Part shown: one piece after another, positions 34,040 through 46,696 of the stretch
Numbering within the stretch: the stretch's first letter is position 1
Layout of the letters: every line of letters starts with the position of its first letter
Origin: Lysobacter sp. cf310
Lineage (GTDB): Bacteria; Pseudomonadota; Gammaproteobacteria; Xanthomonadales; Xanthomonadaceae
Assembly (NCBI RefSeq): GCF_900114355.1
Contig: NZ_FOSS01000001.1
Span: 645,386-709,385 of the forward strand
Reading direction: 5' to 3'
DNA: 64,000 nt
Position numbers and translations under genes: made by a program
The notes under the pieces: model-generated
Told to the model about the DNA's origin: nothing
What the model saw: the letters and a program-made list of their open reading frames with translations, nothing else
Database searches by the model: none

Positions 34040-34560
34040 CGCGTACCGTCCCTGGTCGCTAAGCCGTTTGTGGCCGGCGGCGCTGGTAAGCGCTACGCCT
34101 CGCTGCCGGCATCCCCTGTTCGCGGTCCGCGGCCATCGCTCCCCGATGCCCGTGTCCTTGGCCGTCCGGCCTTGGGACCCTCCCGCGGGGCTGAGGTTGG
34201 CACAGAATCCGGCGCCACGCCAATGCCCTCGCAAGGCACCGCTTTGCGGGATGGCGCGCGCCGGGTCGGGCGTCGATGCACGGCGAATTTTCGCTATTCG
34301 CAAATCCGGCGCAGCCGCGCGCGGAGATCGGCACAACGCGCGTCGGCGCAACGCCGAGGCATCCCGATAGGGATGATGTCGAACGCGCGAACGTTGCTGC
34401 CGTTCGTCGGTTTCGCCGCCGACATGACGTCAGTCATGGGCCGTTCCGGCACTCGTGCGCTTGCATGCGAATGCGAAATCATACGAGTGCCGGAGTCACC
34501 CCACACCGGCCTGCGGCGACGTCGCAGCCACAGGGCCAGGAGGCCCGAACGGAGAACGTC
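34040..34560. promoter_or_regulatory. Divergent regulatory region with candidate cobalamin-riboswitch-like leader
   Basis: 521 bp without a gene. Read on the minus strand from ~34243 to ~34042 it contains GCGGTGCC, then a G-rich stretch, GTGCCAACCTCAGCCCCGCGG, GGGCATCGGGGAGCGATGGCC and GGGGATGCCGGC, in the order of conserved blocks of cobalamin riboswitches, but the B12 box is poor. It precedes a BtuB-like receptor gene, the usual target. The remaining ~315 bp toward the divergent small secreted protein gene should hold both promoters; I see no clear hexamers. Confidence 0.35.
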
Positions 34561-34863
34561 ATGAACGCAAGAACCGCACTGTTCGTCGTCGCGATGGCCG
34601 CCACCGCACCGGTCTACGCCAATGAAGTGGTCGACACCCTGTCGCAGGAAACCGGCCTGAGCGAACGCAAGGTCCAGATGATCGTCGGCAACCGCACCGC
34701 GTTCGCCGAGTACACCCGCAGCTACGATCGCTCGCTCGAGCAGTTCAAGCGCGCGCTCGGCAACGAACGCTATCAGCGCCTGATGGCGGGCCAGACCATC
34801 CAGGTCGGCGAGCGTCGGCTCTCGCTCGGCGGCATGCAGGACCGCGACGTCGCCGCCAAGTAG
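34561..34863 (+). CDS. Small secreted protein of unknown function
   Basis: 100 residues: a signal peptide (MNARTALFVVAMAATAPVYA) and an 80-residue mature part, helical and charged (LSQETGLSERKVQMIVGNRTAF, RSYDRSLEQFKRALGNERY). GGAG precedes the ATG; longer in-frame sequence upstream is not credible. Similar short proteins are found in Xanthomonads without assigned function. It diverges from the BtuB-like receptor. Confidence 0.7.
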   Translation: MNARTALFVVAMAATAPVYANEVVDTLSQETGLSERKVQMIVGNRTAFAEYTRSYDRSLEQFKRALGNERYQRLMAGQTIQVGERRLSLGGMQDRDVAAK

Positions 34864-35010
34864 TGGCGACGCATCCGCCACCGCTTGCCGTCCTCTCCTA
34901 CTCCTGGGCGGGCGGTTGGCGGATGCGCGAGGCAGGTTGAGCGATATGGATCGGCTCCGCGCGTTGCGCGGAGCGAGGTCGGGTGTGGGCGTTGAGTTCG
35001 CTCAAACGGC

Positions 35011-35047
35011 AAATCCCCCTCAATCCTCCTTTTCAAAGGGGGAAGCA
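35011..35047. repeat. Copy of a CCCCCTTTT/AAAGGGGG intergenic repeat
   Basis: AAATCCCCCT at the left and CTTTTCAAAGGGGGAAGCAG at the right recur at 39133 and twice near 62282-62398. The element lies just downstream of the LpxH-like gene stop, between convergent genes, and can fold as a hairpin. Confidence 0.7.
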
Positions 35048-35054
35048 GAAGCTT

Positions 35055-35879
35055 TCACGCCGCGTGCGGCAATTGCGCGTCCGGCAGGCGCGGCGCGCGC
35101 GCGGGCAGCATCGCCAGGGTGTCGCCGTTGTGCGAGAGCAGGCGCAGGCTGCCGTCGGGGTCTTCGGCCAGTGCGGTCAGGCTTTCGACCCAGTCGCCGT
35201 CGTTGGCGTAGACGCAGCCGTCGCGTTCGAACAGACCCGGGCGGTGGATATGCCCGCAGATCACGCCGTCCAGGCCGCGCCGGCGCGCGTCGTCCAAGCC
35301 GGCCTGCACGAAGCGCGCGATATAGCGCTCGGCGGCGCCGCTCTGGCGCTTGAGGAATTCCGACAGCGACCAGTAGCGCAGACCGAAACGCCGGCGCACC
35401 CGGTTGAGCATCTGATTGCCGGTGAGGATGCGGTAGTACAGCCAGTCGCCGAACCGCTCCTGCAACCCGCCGAAGTGGGTCACGCCGTCGTAGTCGTCGC
35501 CGTGGGTGACCAGCAGGCGGCGGCCGTCGGCGGTGACGTGGATGCTGCGACGGCGGATCGACATGCGCGGCAAGGCCAGGCCGCAGAAGCGCCGGATCGG
35601 CCGGTCGTGATTGCCCGGCACGTAGATCAGTTCGGTGCCCGCGCGCCGCAGCGCGTGCAGGGCTTCGATCACGCGGTACTGGGCCGCGCCCCAGGCCATG
35701 CGCCGCTGCGCCATCCACCACAGATCGACGATATCGCCGACCAGGTACAGACGGTCGCAGCGCAGGTTGGCCAGGAACTCCGCCAGCTCGGCGGCATGGC
35801 AATGCTTGGCGCCCAGATGCACGTCCGACAGGAACACGGCGCGGCGGCGGGGCGGCAGTTGTGCGATCGACGGGCTCAT
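35055..35879 (-). CDS. LpxH-like UDP-diacylglucosamine pyrophosphatase / metallophosphoesterase
   Basis: 274 residues with the calcineurin-type metal motifs: FLSDVHLG (~17-23), GDIVDLWW (~48-55), GNHDRPI (~89-95), THGDDYD (~125-131) and CGHIHRPG (~208-215). These bind two Mn2+ or similar ions. It resembles UDP-2,3-diacylglucosamine hydrolases of the LpxH type in lipid A synthesis but could instead act on a related substrate. The start ATG overlaps the stop of the upstream acyltransferase gene (ATGA), so the two are coupled and both concern envelope lipids. Confidence 0.85.
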   Translation of the reverse strand: MSPSIAQLPPRRRAVFLSDVHLGAKHCHAAELAEFLANLRCDRLYLVGDIVDLWWMAQRRMAWGAAQYRVIEALHALRRAGTELIYVPGNHDRPIRRFCGLALPRMSIRRRSIHVTADGRRLLVTHGDDYDGVTHFGGLQERFGDWLYYRILTGNQMLNRVRRRFGLRYWSLSEFLKRQSGAAERYIARFVQAGLDDARRRGLDGVICGHIHRPGLFERDGCVYANDGDWVESLTALAEDPDGSLRLLSHNGDTLAMLPARAPRLPDAQLPHAA

Positions 35880-37636
35880 ACGCGGCTCTCGCTGGCGACG
35901 GAAGCATCGTCGTGGCGCGCCGCGGCCGCTTCGGCCGCCGGATCGACCACGCTCAGATAGCGTTCGCGCTTCTTCGGCCGCACGCGCTCCAGATCGACCT
36001 CGATCAGGCCGTCGACCGCGTCGCTGAAGGCCGGGTCCACGCCGAAGGCGAGGAACCGCGCCCCGCCCGGCTCGCACAATTCGGTGTACTGCTTGTAGAG
36101 CATGGGCAAGGTCGCGCCCAGCGCGTCCAGATTGCCGCGCAGCACCCGGAACGCGGTGCCGGCGTCGAGTTCGTCGAACTGCGGCGGCGCGGCGCGATAG
36201 ACGAAGGGCTGCTTCGACACCGCCTCGCCCTCCTCGGCGCCGTAATAGCGCGCGTAGTAGGCCACGATCTGTTCGCGCGCCGCGGGCGGCAGCGCCGCGC
36301 TGATCGAGACCGGGCCGTACAGGTAGCGCACCTTGCGATGCCGGGCGAGGTAGGCGCCGATGCCCTGCCACAGGTAGTCGATGCTGCGGCTGCCCCAGTA
36401 GTCGGGCGCGACGAAGCTGCGCCCCAGCTCCATGCCCTGGGCCAGGCGCGGCACCGTGTCGTCTGCGTAGCGGAACAACGAAGCGGTGTAGAGCCCGGCC
36501 AGACCGCGCTCGGCCAGCACCTGGGCGCCGCGCGCGATGCGGTAGGCGCCGGCGATCTTGGCCGCGCCCGCGTCCCACAGCACGATGTGTTCGTACCAGC
36601 TGTCGTACAGATCCACGTCCAGGCGCCGGCCGGTGCCCTCGCCGACCGCGCGGAAGGTGAGTTCGCGCAGGCGGCCGATCTCGCGCAGCAACTTGGAGCC
36701 CGGCTGCAGCCGACCGACCCGGATCTGCTTGCCGTCGAAGGTCTGGCCCAGCGAGGTCAGGGCCGCGATCTCGATCCGCAGGGCGAGCGGATCGACCGCG
36801 TCGATCAGCGGTTCCGGGCCTTCCGGCGCGGGGCGCTCGCGCACCGTGCCGATCGCGTGCAGCTCTCGCCGCACCTCGCGCAGCAAGCGGTTGGGATCGG
36901 CGTCGGCGGGCAGGCTCAGCGGGCGGCCGATGCGCAGGGCGATCCGGCGCGAACCGCGCGCGAACATCTCGCGCGCCAGCAGCGCGGTGCCGGCCGGCTT
37001 GAACAGGGCCGAGGCGCCGTAGAACAGCGCCGAGTTGCGCGCCTCGATGCGCACCGGCAGCACCGGCGCGCCGGTCTTGCGCGCGAAACGCAGGAAACCG
37101 CGGCGCCAGCGCCCGTCGGTGACCCCGCGCAGCCCCAGCCGCGCGACTTCGCCGGCCGGGAACACGATCACGCACTGCTCGGCCTCCAGGGCGGCCTCGA
37201 TCGCCTGCAGGCTCTCGGCGCTGGGCCGGCCGCCGAGGATCTTCACCGGCAGAATTAGCCCTTCCAGGCCGTCCAGGGCCTGCAGCAGATCGTTGGCGAC
37301 GATGCGCACGTCGCGGCGCACGCTGCCGACCAGGTCCAGCAGGGCCAGGGCATCGATCGCGCCGGAGGGATGATTGGCGACCACCAGCAGACGGCCGCTG
37401 GCCGGAATGCGCTGCTTTTCGGCCGGATCGGCGCTGTAACGCGCCTGCAGGAACTCCAGGGCCGCGCCGACGAAGGCGAAACCGCGCAGATGGCCGTTCT
37501 CGGCCAGGAAACCGTCGACCGCGTCGAACTTCGACCAGCGCCCGATGGTGCGCAGCAGCGGCCGGGCCAGCCGCTCGCGGCGGCCCCGAAACCACTGCGG
37601 AAAGCGTTCTTGCAGGCGGCGTTCGAGTTGCAGCAT
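35876..37636 (-). CDS. olsF: OlsF-like bifunctional acyltransferase (PlsC plus OlsB-like domains)
   Basis: 586 residues in two domains. The N-terminal PlsC-like domain has the HX5D site NHPSGAID (His89-Asp95) and FPAGE (159-163). The C-terminal half (~285-520) is an OlsB-like N-acyltransferase: LRELTFRAVGEG, LYTASLFRY and ELGRSFVAPDYWG (403-415) are the GNAT-fold landmarks. OlsF in Serratia and Flavobacterium carries both and makes ornithine lipids in one protein, so ornithine-lipid synthesis, or a related aminolipid, is likely. It begins a two-gene unit with the LpxH-like gene. The symbol is by domain layout only. Confidence 0.82.
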   Translation of the reverse strand: MLQLERRLQERFPQWFRGRRERLARPLLRTIGRWSKFDAVDGFLAENGHLRGFAFVGAALEFLQARYSADPAEKQRIPASGRLLVVANHPSGAIDALALLDLVGSVRRDVRIVANDLLQALDGLEGLILPVKILGGRPSAESLQAIEAALEAEQCVIVFPAGEVARLGLRGVTDGRWRRGFLRFARKTGAPVLPVRIEARNSALFYGASALFKPAGTALLAREMFARGSRRIALRIGRPLSLPADADPNRLLREVRRELHAIGTVRERPAPEGPEPLIDAVDPLALRIEIAALTSLGQTFDGKQIRVGRLQPGSKLLREIGRLRELTFRAVGEGTGRRLDVDLYDSWYEHIVLWDAGAAKIAGAYRIARGAQVLAERGLAGLYTASLFRYADDTVPRLAQGMELGRSFVAPDYWGSRSIDYLWQGIGAYLARHRKVRYLYGPVSISAALPPAAREQIVAYYARYYGAEEGEAVSKQPFVYRAAPPQFDELDAGTAFRVLRGNLDALGATLPMLYKQYTELCEPGGARFLAFGVDPAFSDAVDGLIEVDLERVRPKKRERYLSVVDPAAEAAAARHDDASVASESRV

Positions 37637-37785
37637 GGGCGGGCGTCGCGGTGGCGGCGGTATGCCGCGCAGCCTGGGCCGCGCCGGAGACAGTCCGATG
37701 GCGCTGGGGCTTCAGGCGTGTGACAGCCGCTTAACGACCCGGCAACGCCGGAAATGGGCACAATGCGCCGAACCGGCCGAGCCTG

Positions 37786-37791
37786 TATCAT
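37786..37791 (+). promoter_or_regulatory. -10 box of metK
   Basis: TATCAT lies ~41 bp ahead of the metK ATG. The leader holds an AAGGA Shine-Dalgarno (~37820) and is short; I saw no SAM riboswitch in it. Confidence 0.5.
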
Positions 37792-37832
37792 AGGCGGCCA
37801 TCTTTTTATCCGAATCGAAGGATATTCGCCCG

Positions 37833-39056
37833 ATGTCCAGCTACCTGTTCACCTCCGAGTCCGTGTCCGAAGGCCATCCGGACAAGATCGCCGACCAGAT
37901 TTCCGATGCGGTGCTGGACGCGATCCTGGCCCAGGACAAGCGCGCGCGCGTGGCCTGCGAAACCATGGTCAAGACCGGTGCTGCGATCGTCGCCGGCGAA
38001 GTCACCACCTCGGCCTGGGTCGATATCGAGTCGCTGGCGCGCAAGGTCATCAACGACATCGGCTACAACAACTCCAATGTCGGCTTCGACGGCCACACCT
38101 GCGCGATCATCAACATGCTCGGCAAGCAGTCGCCGGACATCGCCGCGGGCGTCGACCGCAAGAAGCCGGAAGAACAGGGCGCGGGCGACCAGGGCCTGAT
38201 GTTCGGCTACGCCTGCAACGAAGCCCCGGAATTCATGCCGGCGCCGATCTACTACTCGCACCGTCTGGTCGAGCAGCAGGCCAAGGTCCGCAAGCAGAAG
38301 AACTCCAAGCTGCCGTGGCTGCGTCCGGACGCCAAGTCGCAGGTCACCCTGCGCTACGACGACAAGCACCAGGTCGCCGGCCTCGACGCGGTCGTGCTGT
38401 CGACCCAGCACGATCCGGGCATCAAGCAGAAGGACCTGGTCGAGGGCGTGTACGAGCACATCCTCAAGCCGGTGCTGCCGAAGGCGTGGCTGGAAAAGCT
38501 GCCCAAGAGCAAGGTCCACATCAACCCGACCGGCATCTTCGTGATCGGCGGCCCGGTGGGCGACTGCGGCCTGACCGGCCGCAAGATCATCGTCGACAGC
38601 TACGGCGGCATGGCCCGTCACGGCGGCGGCGCGTTCTCGGGTAAGGATCCGTCCAAGGTCGACCGTTCGGCCGCCTACGCCGCGCGCTACGTCGCCAAGA
38701 ACATCGTCGCCGCCGGCCTGGCCGACAAGTGCGAAGTGCAGGTCTCCTACGCGATCGGCGTGGCCGAGCCGACCTCGATCTCGGTCACCACCTTCGGCAC
38801 CGGCAAGATCAGCGACGACAAGATCGAGAAGCTGATCCGCAAGCACTTCGACCTGCGCCCGTACGGCATCGTCAAGATGCTGGACCTGATCCACCCGGTC
38901 TATCAGCTGACCGCCGCTTACGGCCACTTCGGCCGCAAGCCCAAGGAAGTCAGCTACGTCGACGCCGCCGGCAAGAAGCACACCGCGACCGCGTTCTCGT
39001 GGGAAAAGACCGACAAGGCCGACGATCTGCGCAAGGACGCCGGCATCAAGAAGTAA
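37833..39056 (+). CDS. metK: S-adenosylmethionine synthetase
   Basis: 407 residues (most are ~385-400). MetK makes S-adenosylmethionine from ATP and methionine. It has the signatures [21 protein letters not shown] (N-terminus, residues ~8-28, with ATP-binding His), [12 protein letters not shown] and [20 protein letters not shown]. The leader has a good AAGGA site and no riboswitch. A strong terminator follows. The other genes of the methyl cycle, ahcY and metF, lie 5-8 kb downstream on the same strand but in separate transcripts. Confidence 0.98.
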   Translation: MSSYLFTSESVSEGHPDKIADQISDAVLDAILAQDKRARVACETMVKTGAAIVAGEVTTSAWVDIESLARKVINDIGYNNSNVGFDGHTCAIINMLGKQSPDIAAGVDRKKPEEQGAGDQGLMFGYACNEAPEFMPAPIYYSHRLVEQQAKVRKQKNSKLPWLRPDAKSQVTLRYDDKHQVAGLDAVVLSTQHDPGIKQKDLVEGVYEHILKPVLPKAWLEKLPKSKVHINPTGIFVIGGPVGDCGLTGRKIIVDSYGGMARHGGGAFSGKDPSKVDRSAAYAARYVAKNIVAAGLADKCEVQVSYAIGVAEPTSISVTTFGTGKISDDKIEKLIRKHFDLRPYGIVKMLDLIHPVYQLTAAYGHFGRKPKEVSYVDAAGKKHTATAFSWEKTDKADDLRKDAGIKK

Positions 39057-39085
39057 TCCGCGCCGCGCCTTCGGGCGTCGCCACG

Positions 39086-39114
39086 AAAACGGAGCGCCTC
39101 GGCGCTCCGTTTTT
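39086..39114 (+). terminator. Terminator of metK
   Basis: AAAACGGAGCGCC and GGCGCTCCGTTTT form a 13-bp stem with a tiny TC loop, continued by T-rich sequence (TTTTTGTTT). It follows the metK stop by ~30 bp. Confidence 0.9.
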
Positions 39115-39132
39115 GTTTGGGGGGCGCAAAAG

Positions 39133-39172
39133 CAAATCCCCCTCAACCCCCCTCAACAAAGGGGGAAGCAGA
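39133..39172. repeat. Copy of the CCCCC/GGGGG intergenic repeat
   Basis: AAATCCCCCTCAACCCCCC followed by CAACAAAGGGGGAAGCAG is a variant of the repeat at 35011 and 62282, placed just after the metK terminator. Confidence 0.7.
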
Positions 39173-39289
39173 ACGGCGCCTTGATGGCATTCGCATAGCC
39201 GAGGCGCCACGCTCGCTTCACAGACGCCTCATCCTGCGCGCACCCGCAGGGCCCAGCCTGATGCTACTGCCGCTCAGGAGCCCGTCGTC

Positions 39290-39520
39290 GTGTCCAGCCC
39301 GTCCCTCACCTCGCAAGTCGCCGTCTCGCTGCTGATCCTGGGCAGCCTGTGCCTGATCGCGTTCCGCCTGATCGGCGCCAGCATCGACGGCGACGGCGTG
39401 CTGCACGAGCCGTTCGCGCTGATACCGATCGGCTTCGCGCTGATCGCGAGCGGCGCGGTGGTCGGCACGTTCGGCCTGGTCCGCGCCGCCTTGGGCGCCC
39501 TCGCCCGTCGCCGCCGCTGA
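39290..39520 (+). CDS. DUF3955-like small membrane protein
   Basis: 76 residues starting at GTG (39290) with AGGAG 6-7 nt upstream. Two membrane helices (VAVSLLILGSLCLIAFRLIG and IPIGFALIASGAVVGTFGLV) flank the loop DGDGVLHEPFALIPIGF, which resembles the DUF3955 pattern GVL-EPFFLIPIG. Function unknown. It lies 21 bp before the BchE-like gene start and is probably co-transcribed with it. Confidence 0.75.
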   Translation: MSSPSLTSQVAVSLLILGSLCLIAFRLIGASIDGDGVLHEPFALIPIGFALIASGAVVGTFGLVRAALGALARRRR

Positions 39521-39541
39521 TTGCAGCCAGGAGCGGCCGCC

Positions 39542-41095
39542 ATGGACCCCAACGATTTCCGCGTCCTGCTGCTGAATCCGCCGCACACCGCGATCGGCAG
39601 CCGCATCCCGCGCGAGCAACTGCCGCCGCTGGGCCTGCTCAGCATTGGCGGCCCCTTGATCGACGCAGGCCTCGCGGTCGAACTGCTGGACGCCGAGTTC
39701 GGTCCGCTGACGATCGACGAGATCGTGCGGCGCGTGCTCGCGGCCGCGCCCGATCTGCTGATGGTCGGTCACTCCGGCTCGACTTCGGCGCATCCGACCA
39801 TCGCCCGCATCGCCGCGCGCCTCAAGCGCGAGCGTCCGCAGCTGCGCATCGTCTACGGCGGCGTCTATCCGACCTATCACTGGCGCGACGTGCTGGAACG
39901 CGAAGCCGCGGTGGACATCGTGGTGCGCGGCGAGGGCGAGCGCACCGCGACCCTGCTAGCGCAGGCGCTGGCGCGCGGCGAGGACCTGGCCGGCGTGCCG
40001 GGGCTGGCCTATCGCCGCGACGACGGCCACATCGTGGAGACCGGCCAGGCCGAGATGATCCTGGACCTGGACCAGTGCCGGGTCGGCTGGGAGCTGATCG
40101 ACCACGACCGCTATTCCTACTGGGGCGGCATGAAGGCGGTGGTGGTGCAGTTCTCGCGCGGCTGCCCCTACCTGTGCAGCTACTGCGGCCAGCGCGGCTT
40201 CTGGAGCCGCTGGCGCCATCGCGATCCGGTCAAGTTCGCGCGCGAGCTCGCGCGCCTGCACCGCGAACACGGCGTGCGCCTGATCAACTTCGCCGACGAG
40301 CTGCCGACAGGTTCGCGCAAAGCCTGGCAGGCCTTCCTGGAAGCGCTGATCGCGGAGAACGTCGACCTGACCCTGGTCGGCTCGACCCGCGCCGGCGACA
40401 TCGTGCGCGACGCCGACATCCTGCACCTGTACAAGCGCGCGGGCGTGATCCGCTTCCTGCTCGGCATCGAGAGCTATTCCGAAGCCACCCTGAGCAAGAT
40501 CCGCAAGGGCGCCAGCGTCAGCGAGGACCGCGAAGCGATCCGCCTGCTGCGCGCGCACGGGATCATCTCGATGGCGACCTATGTGGTGGGCTTCGACGAG
40601 GAGCGCGATCGCGACTACTGGAATTCGCTGCGCCACCTGCTGCGCTACGACCCCGACCAAATCCAGCTGCTCTACGTCACCCCGCATCGTTGGACGCCCT
40701 ACTACGACAGCGTCGCCGACCGGCGCGTGATCCAGACCGACGCGCGCAAGTGGGACTACAAGCATCAGGTGCTGGCGACCACGCGGGTGCCGCCGTGGCG
40801 GGTGCTGCTGTGGGTGAAGGCGATCGAGGCGATCGTGCAGTTGCGCCCGCGCGCGCTCTACCGCAGCCTGCTGCACCCCGACCGCGAGGTGCTCAAGGGC
40901 ATGCGCTGGTACGTGCGCATGGGCCGGAGGGTGTGGCTGCGCGAGCTGTTCGAGTTCTTCTTCGCCGGCGGACGCAGCCGCAACGGGCCCAGCGTCGAGG
41001 AATTCTGGGGCGCCTCGCTGTCGACGCAGGAATATGCCCTGGCCAAGCCGCAGCGGCGGCGCATTCCGATCCGCAGCCTCACGCCCTCGCCTTGA
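39542..41095 (+). CDS. BchE-like B12-binding radical SAM protein
   Basis: 517 residues. Residues ~1-150 are a cobalamin-binding Rossmann domain (LLLNPPHTAIGS, LPPLGLLSIGGPLIDAG, IVYGGVYPTYHW). The radical-SAM domain starts at ~200 with CPYLCSYC (CxxxCxxC for the 4Fe-4S cluster) and GFWSRWRH. The C-terminal ~120 residues resemble those of BchE, the anaerobic Mg-protoporphyrin monomethyl-ester cyclase, and its non-photosynthetic relatives. No chlorophyll genes exist here, so the substrate is unknown; a porphyrin or hopanoid-type methylation or oxidation is only a guess. AGGAG 8 nt upstream fixes the start. Confidence 0.85.
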   Translation: MDPNDFRVLLLNPPHTAIGSRIPREQLPPLGLLSIGGPLIDAGLAVELLDAEFGPLTIDEIVRRVLAAAPDLLMVGHSGSTSAHPTIARIAARLKRERPQLRIVYGGVYPTYHWRDVLEREAAVDIVVRGEGERTATLLAQALARGEDLAGVPGLAYRRDDGHIVETGQAEMILDLDQCRVGWELIDHDRYSYWGGMKAVVVQFSRGCPYLCSYCGQRGFWSRWRHRDPVKFARELARLHREHGVRLINFADELPTGSRKAWQAFLEALIAENVDLTLVGSTRAGDIVRDADILHLYKRAGVIRFLLGIESYSEATLSKIRKGASVSEDREAIRLLRAHGIISMATYVVGFDEERDRDYWNSLRHLLRYDPDQIQLLYVTPHRWTPYYDSVADRRVIQTDARKWDYKHQVLATTRVPPWRVLLWVKAIEAIVQLRPRALYRSLLHPDREVLKGMRWYVRMGRRVWLRELFEFFFAGGRSRNGPSVEEFWGASLSTQEYALAKPQRRRIPIRSLTPSP

Positions 41096-41097
41096 AA

Positions 41098-41127
41098 CGA
41101 AAAGGGGCGCCTAGGCGCCCCTTTTCG
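41098..41127. terminator. Perfect palindromic bidirectional terminator
   Basis: CGAAAAGGGGCGCC and GGCGCCCCTTTTCG are exact complements around TA. With T and A runs at both ends it can end transcripts from the BchE-like gene (plus) and the S9 peptidase gene (minus), which converge here. Confidence 0.9.
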
Positions 41128-41142
41128 CACGGCGGCCGGCGC

Positions 41143-43674
<2,532 letters not shown>

Positions 43675-43979
43675 GGGCGATCCGCTTGCGTGGTGATGGC
43701 GGAACGGCCGCACCACGGCGGTGGATCCCCTGCCGGCGGGCGGTCCGTCGATGAACGGGGCCGGGCCCCAGAGCCCTCCCCGGGTCGAGAATAGCGGCTT
43801 CCGGCGGCGACTACCGGTACAATTCTGCCGGTTCGCCGAGGGGCGCTGCGACCGCGACGCAAGAGCGCGGCCAGGCTTGGCGGATTCCAAACGTAACGGC
43901 GCCCGATGTCCGCGGTCACCGCGCATTCCGGCCCCACGCCGGTCTCGACACGGCAGACCCCAAAAATCGGAGCTAAACA
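43675..43979. promoter_or_regulatory. Upstream region of ahcY and the S9 peptidase gene
   Basis: 305 bp between divergent genes. TACAAT (43818-43823) is a good -10 for ahcY and puts the RNA start near 43830, just before the SAH riboswitch. The left part should hold the promoter of the S9 peptidase gene, for which I see no clear hexamers. Confidence 0.6.
43834..43906 (+). ncRNA. S-adenosylhomocysteine (SAH) riboswitch
   Basis: The conserved blocks occur in order: CCGAGGGGCGCTGCGACC (43836-43853), GGCCAGGCTTGG (43869-43880) and GTAACGGCGCCC (43893-43904). In this class the pseudoknot is made by GGCGCTGC and the 3' AACGGCGC. It binds SAH and turns on SAH hydrolase genes. The gene following, 73 bp downstream, is ahcY. 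Confidence 0.92.
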
Positions 43980-45410
<1,431 letters not shown>

Positions 45411-45445
45411 TCGACGCCGGCCGCGAGGCCGTTGCGATGCAAGAC

Positions 45446-45473
45446 GAAAACGGGCGCCTCGGCGCCCGTTTTC
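45446..45473 (+). terminator. Terminator of ahcY
   Basis: GAAAACGGGCGCC and GGCGCCCGTTTTC make a 13-bp stem with a TC loop, followed by TTTT. It lies ~35 bp after the ahcY stop. Confidence 0.9.
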
Positions 45474-45923
45474 TTTTGGGACGATGCCGCCGCACGATCG
45501 CAAGCTCGTACGCCTGTCATGGCATCGCGAGCCCGTGCGGTCGTCACCGCACGCTACGCGCCGGGCCCTGTAGGAGCGGCGCAAGCCGCGACCGCGCAAG
45601 CCAACGGAGCGACGCAGTCGCGGCTCACGCCGCTCCTACCCCAAGGCCGCGGCTTCGAACGCGATGCGTGCGCGGCCTGTAGGAACGGCAATGGCGACCA
45701 TCTATTTTTGATGCGCCAACCCACCCCATCACAAGTTACGCGCTGGCCCCTGTAGGAGCGGCGCAAGCCGCGACCGCACAAGCCAACGGAGCGGCGCAAT
45801 CGCGGCTCACGCCGCTCCTACCCCAAGGCCGCGGCTTCGAGAACGACGCAACGCTCGGGCTGTATGCGGAAGCCTGGCTCTCTGTGGGAGCGGCGTAAGC
45901 CGCGATCGCGCCAGCAACCGAAG
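45474..45923. repeat. REP-like elements downstream of ahcY (three units)
   Basis: The stretch holds two long units at 45569-45660 and 45751-45841, each TGTAGGAGCGGCGCAAGCCG ... CGGCTCACGCCGCTCCTACC then CCAAGGCCGCGGCTTCGA, and a half unit at 45892-45911 (TGTGGGAGCGGCGTAAGCCG). The same arms recur at 4751 and 58401-58712. They are extragenic palindromes capable of strong hairpins; no transposase lies in the window. No gene is supported. Confidence 0.85.
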
Positions 45924-46607
45924 CTACGCCTGCACCCGCCGCAGCGACCAGAACGGAATCTCGCGCCGCAGCCGATAACCGTTCTGCTCGTACAGCCCGA
46001 TCGCGCGCGGATTCTCCTGGCTCACATGCAGGAACGGAATCAGCCCACGCGCATGGTTGTCGTTGGACAGAAACACCAGCAACCGACGCGCGTAGCCGCG
46101 GCCGTTGAAGTCCGGATGCGTGCACACCGCGCTGATCTCGGTATACGCCTGCGTGCCCATGCGCTCGCCGATCATCGCCGCGAGCCGGCCGTCCTGATAG
46201 ATGCCGAAGTAGCGCCCCAGCTCGGGCGTGCGCGGACGGAAGTAATGCGGATACACCAACGCGGTCAGCGCCAGCACGTCCTCGCGCCGGCTCTCGTCCA
46301 GCGCCACGATTTCGGGGCCGTCCACCGGCTCCAGCGGCCGCTCGCAGATCATCTGCGCCAGCTCGGCCAGATGCTTGAGCTCCCAGCGCGCGGACACCGT
46401 CGGCGCGCGCCCCAGCACCAGCGCGGTATCGCCGGCCGGCACCAGCCCATCCAGCGCGTCGTCGACCGCGGCGCCCGCCTCGGGCACGCCCAGGAACGGC
46501 GCCACTTGGGCCGGATAGCGCGCGGCCTCGCCGGCGCGCAGGGCCAGCGCGCGATGGCGACTGGCCAGGGATTCCCAGATCGGATTGTCGAGCACCTGTT
46601 CGGACAT
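45924..46607 (-). CDS. GNAT family N-acetyltransferase
   Basis: 227 residues. The C-terminal half is a GNAT fold: ISAVCTHPDFNGRGYARRLL carries the acetyl-CoA loop (Q/RxxGxG/A type, here NGRGYA), followed by GLIPFLHVSQENPRAIGLYEQNGYRL, the usual final strand and helix. The N-terminal ~90 residues (ALRAGEAARYPAQVAPF) are family-specific. Substrate unknown. It is a single gene between ahcY and metF. Confidence 0.9.
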   Translation of the reverse strand: MSEQVLDNPIWESLASRHRALALRAGEAARYPAQVAPFLGVPEAGAAVDDALDGLVPAGDTALVLGRAPTVSARWELKHLAELAQMICERPLEPVDGPEIVALDESRREDVLALTALVYPHYFRPRTPELGRYFGIYQDGRLAAMIGERMGTQAYTEISAVCTHPDFNGRGYARRLLVFLSNDNHARGLIPFLHVSQENPRAIGLYEQNGYRLRREIPFWSLRRVQA

Positions 46608-46696
46608 GCGTGTTCACCGTATGCGCGCAGCGGGGTCTAAGGCCAGGTTTGGGCCGGCCGGCCCGGCGATCAAGGGCTGGCCGGGTCTCGTTTTAT

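Noticed and set aside
39542-41095. Evidence of photosynthesis from the BchE-like gene
   Set aside because: BchE-like proteins are spread in non-phototrophs, and no other bacteriochlorophyll gene is in the window.
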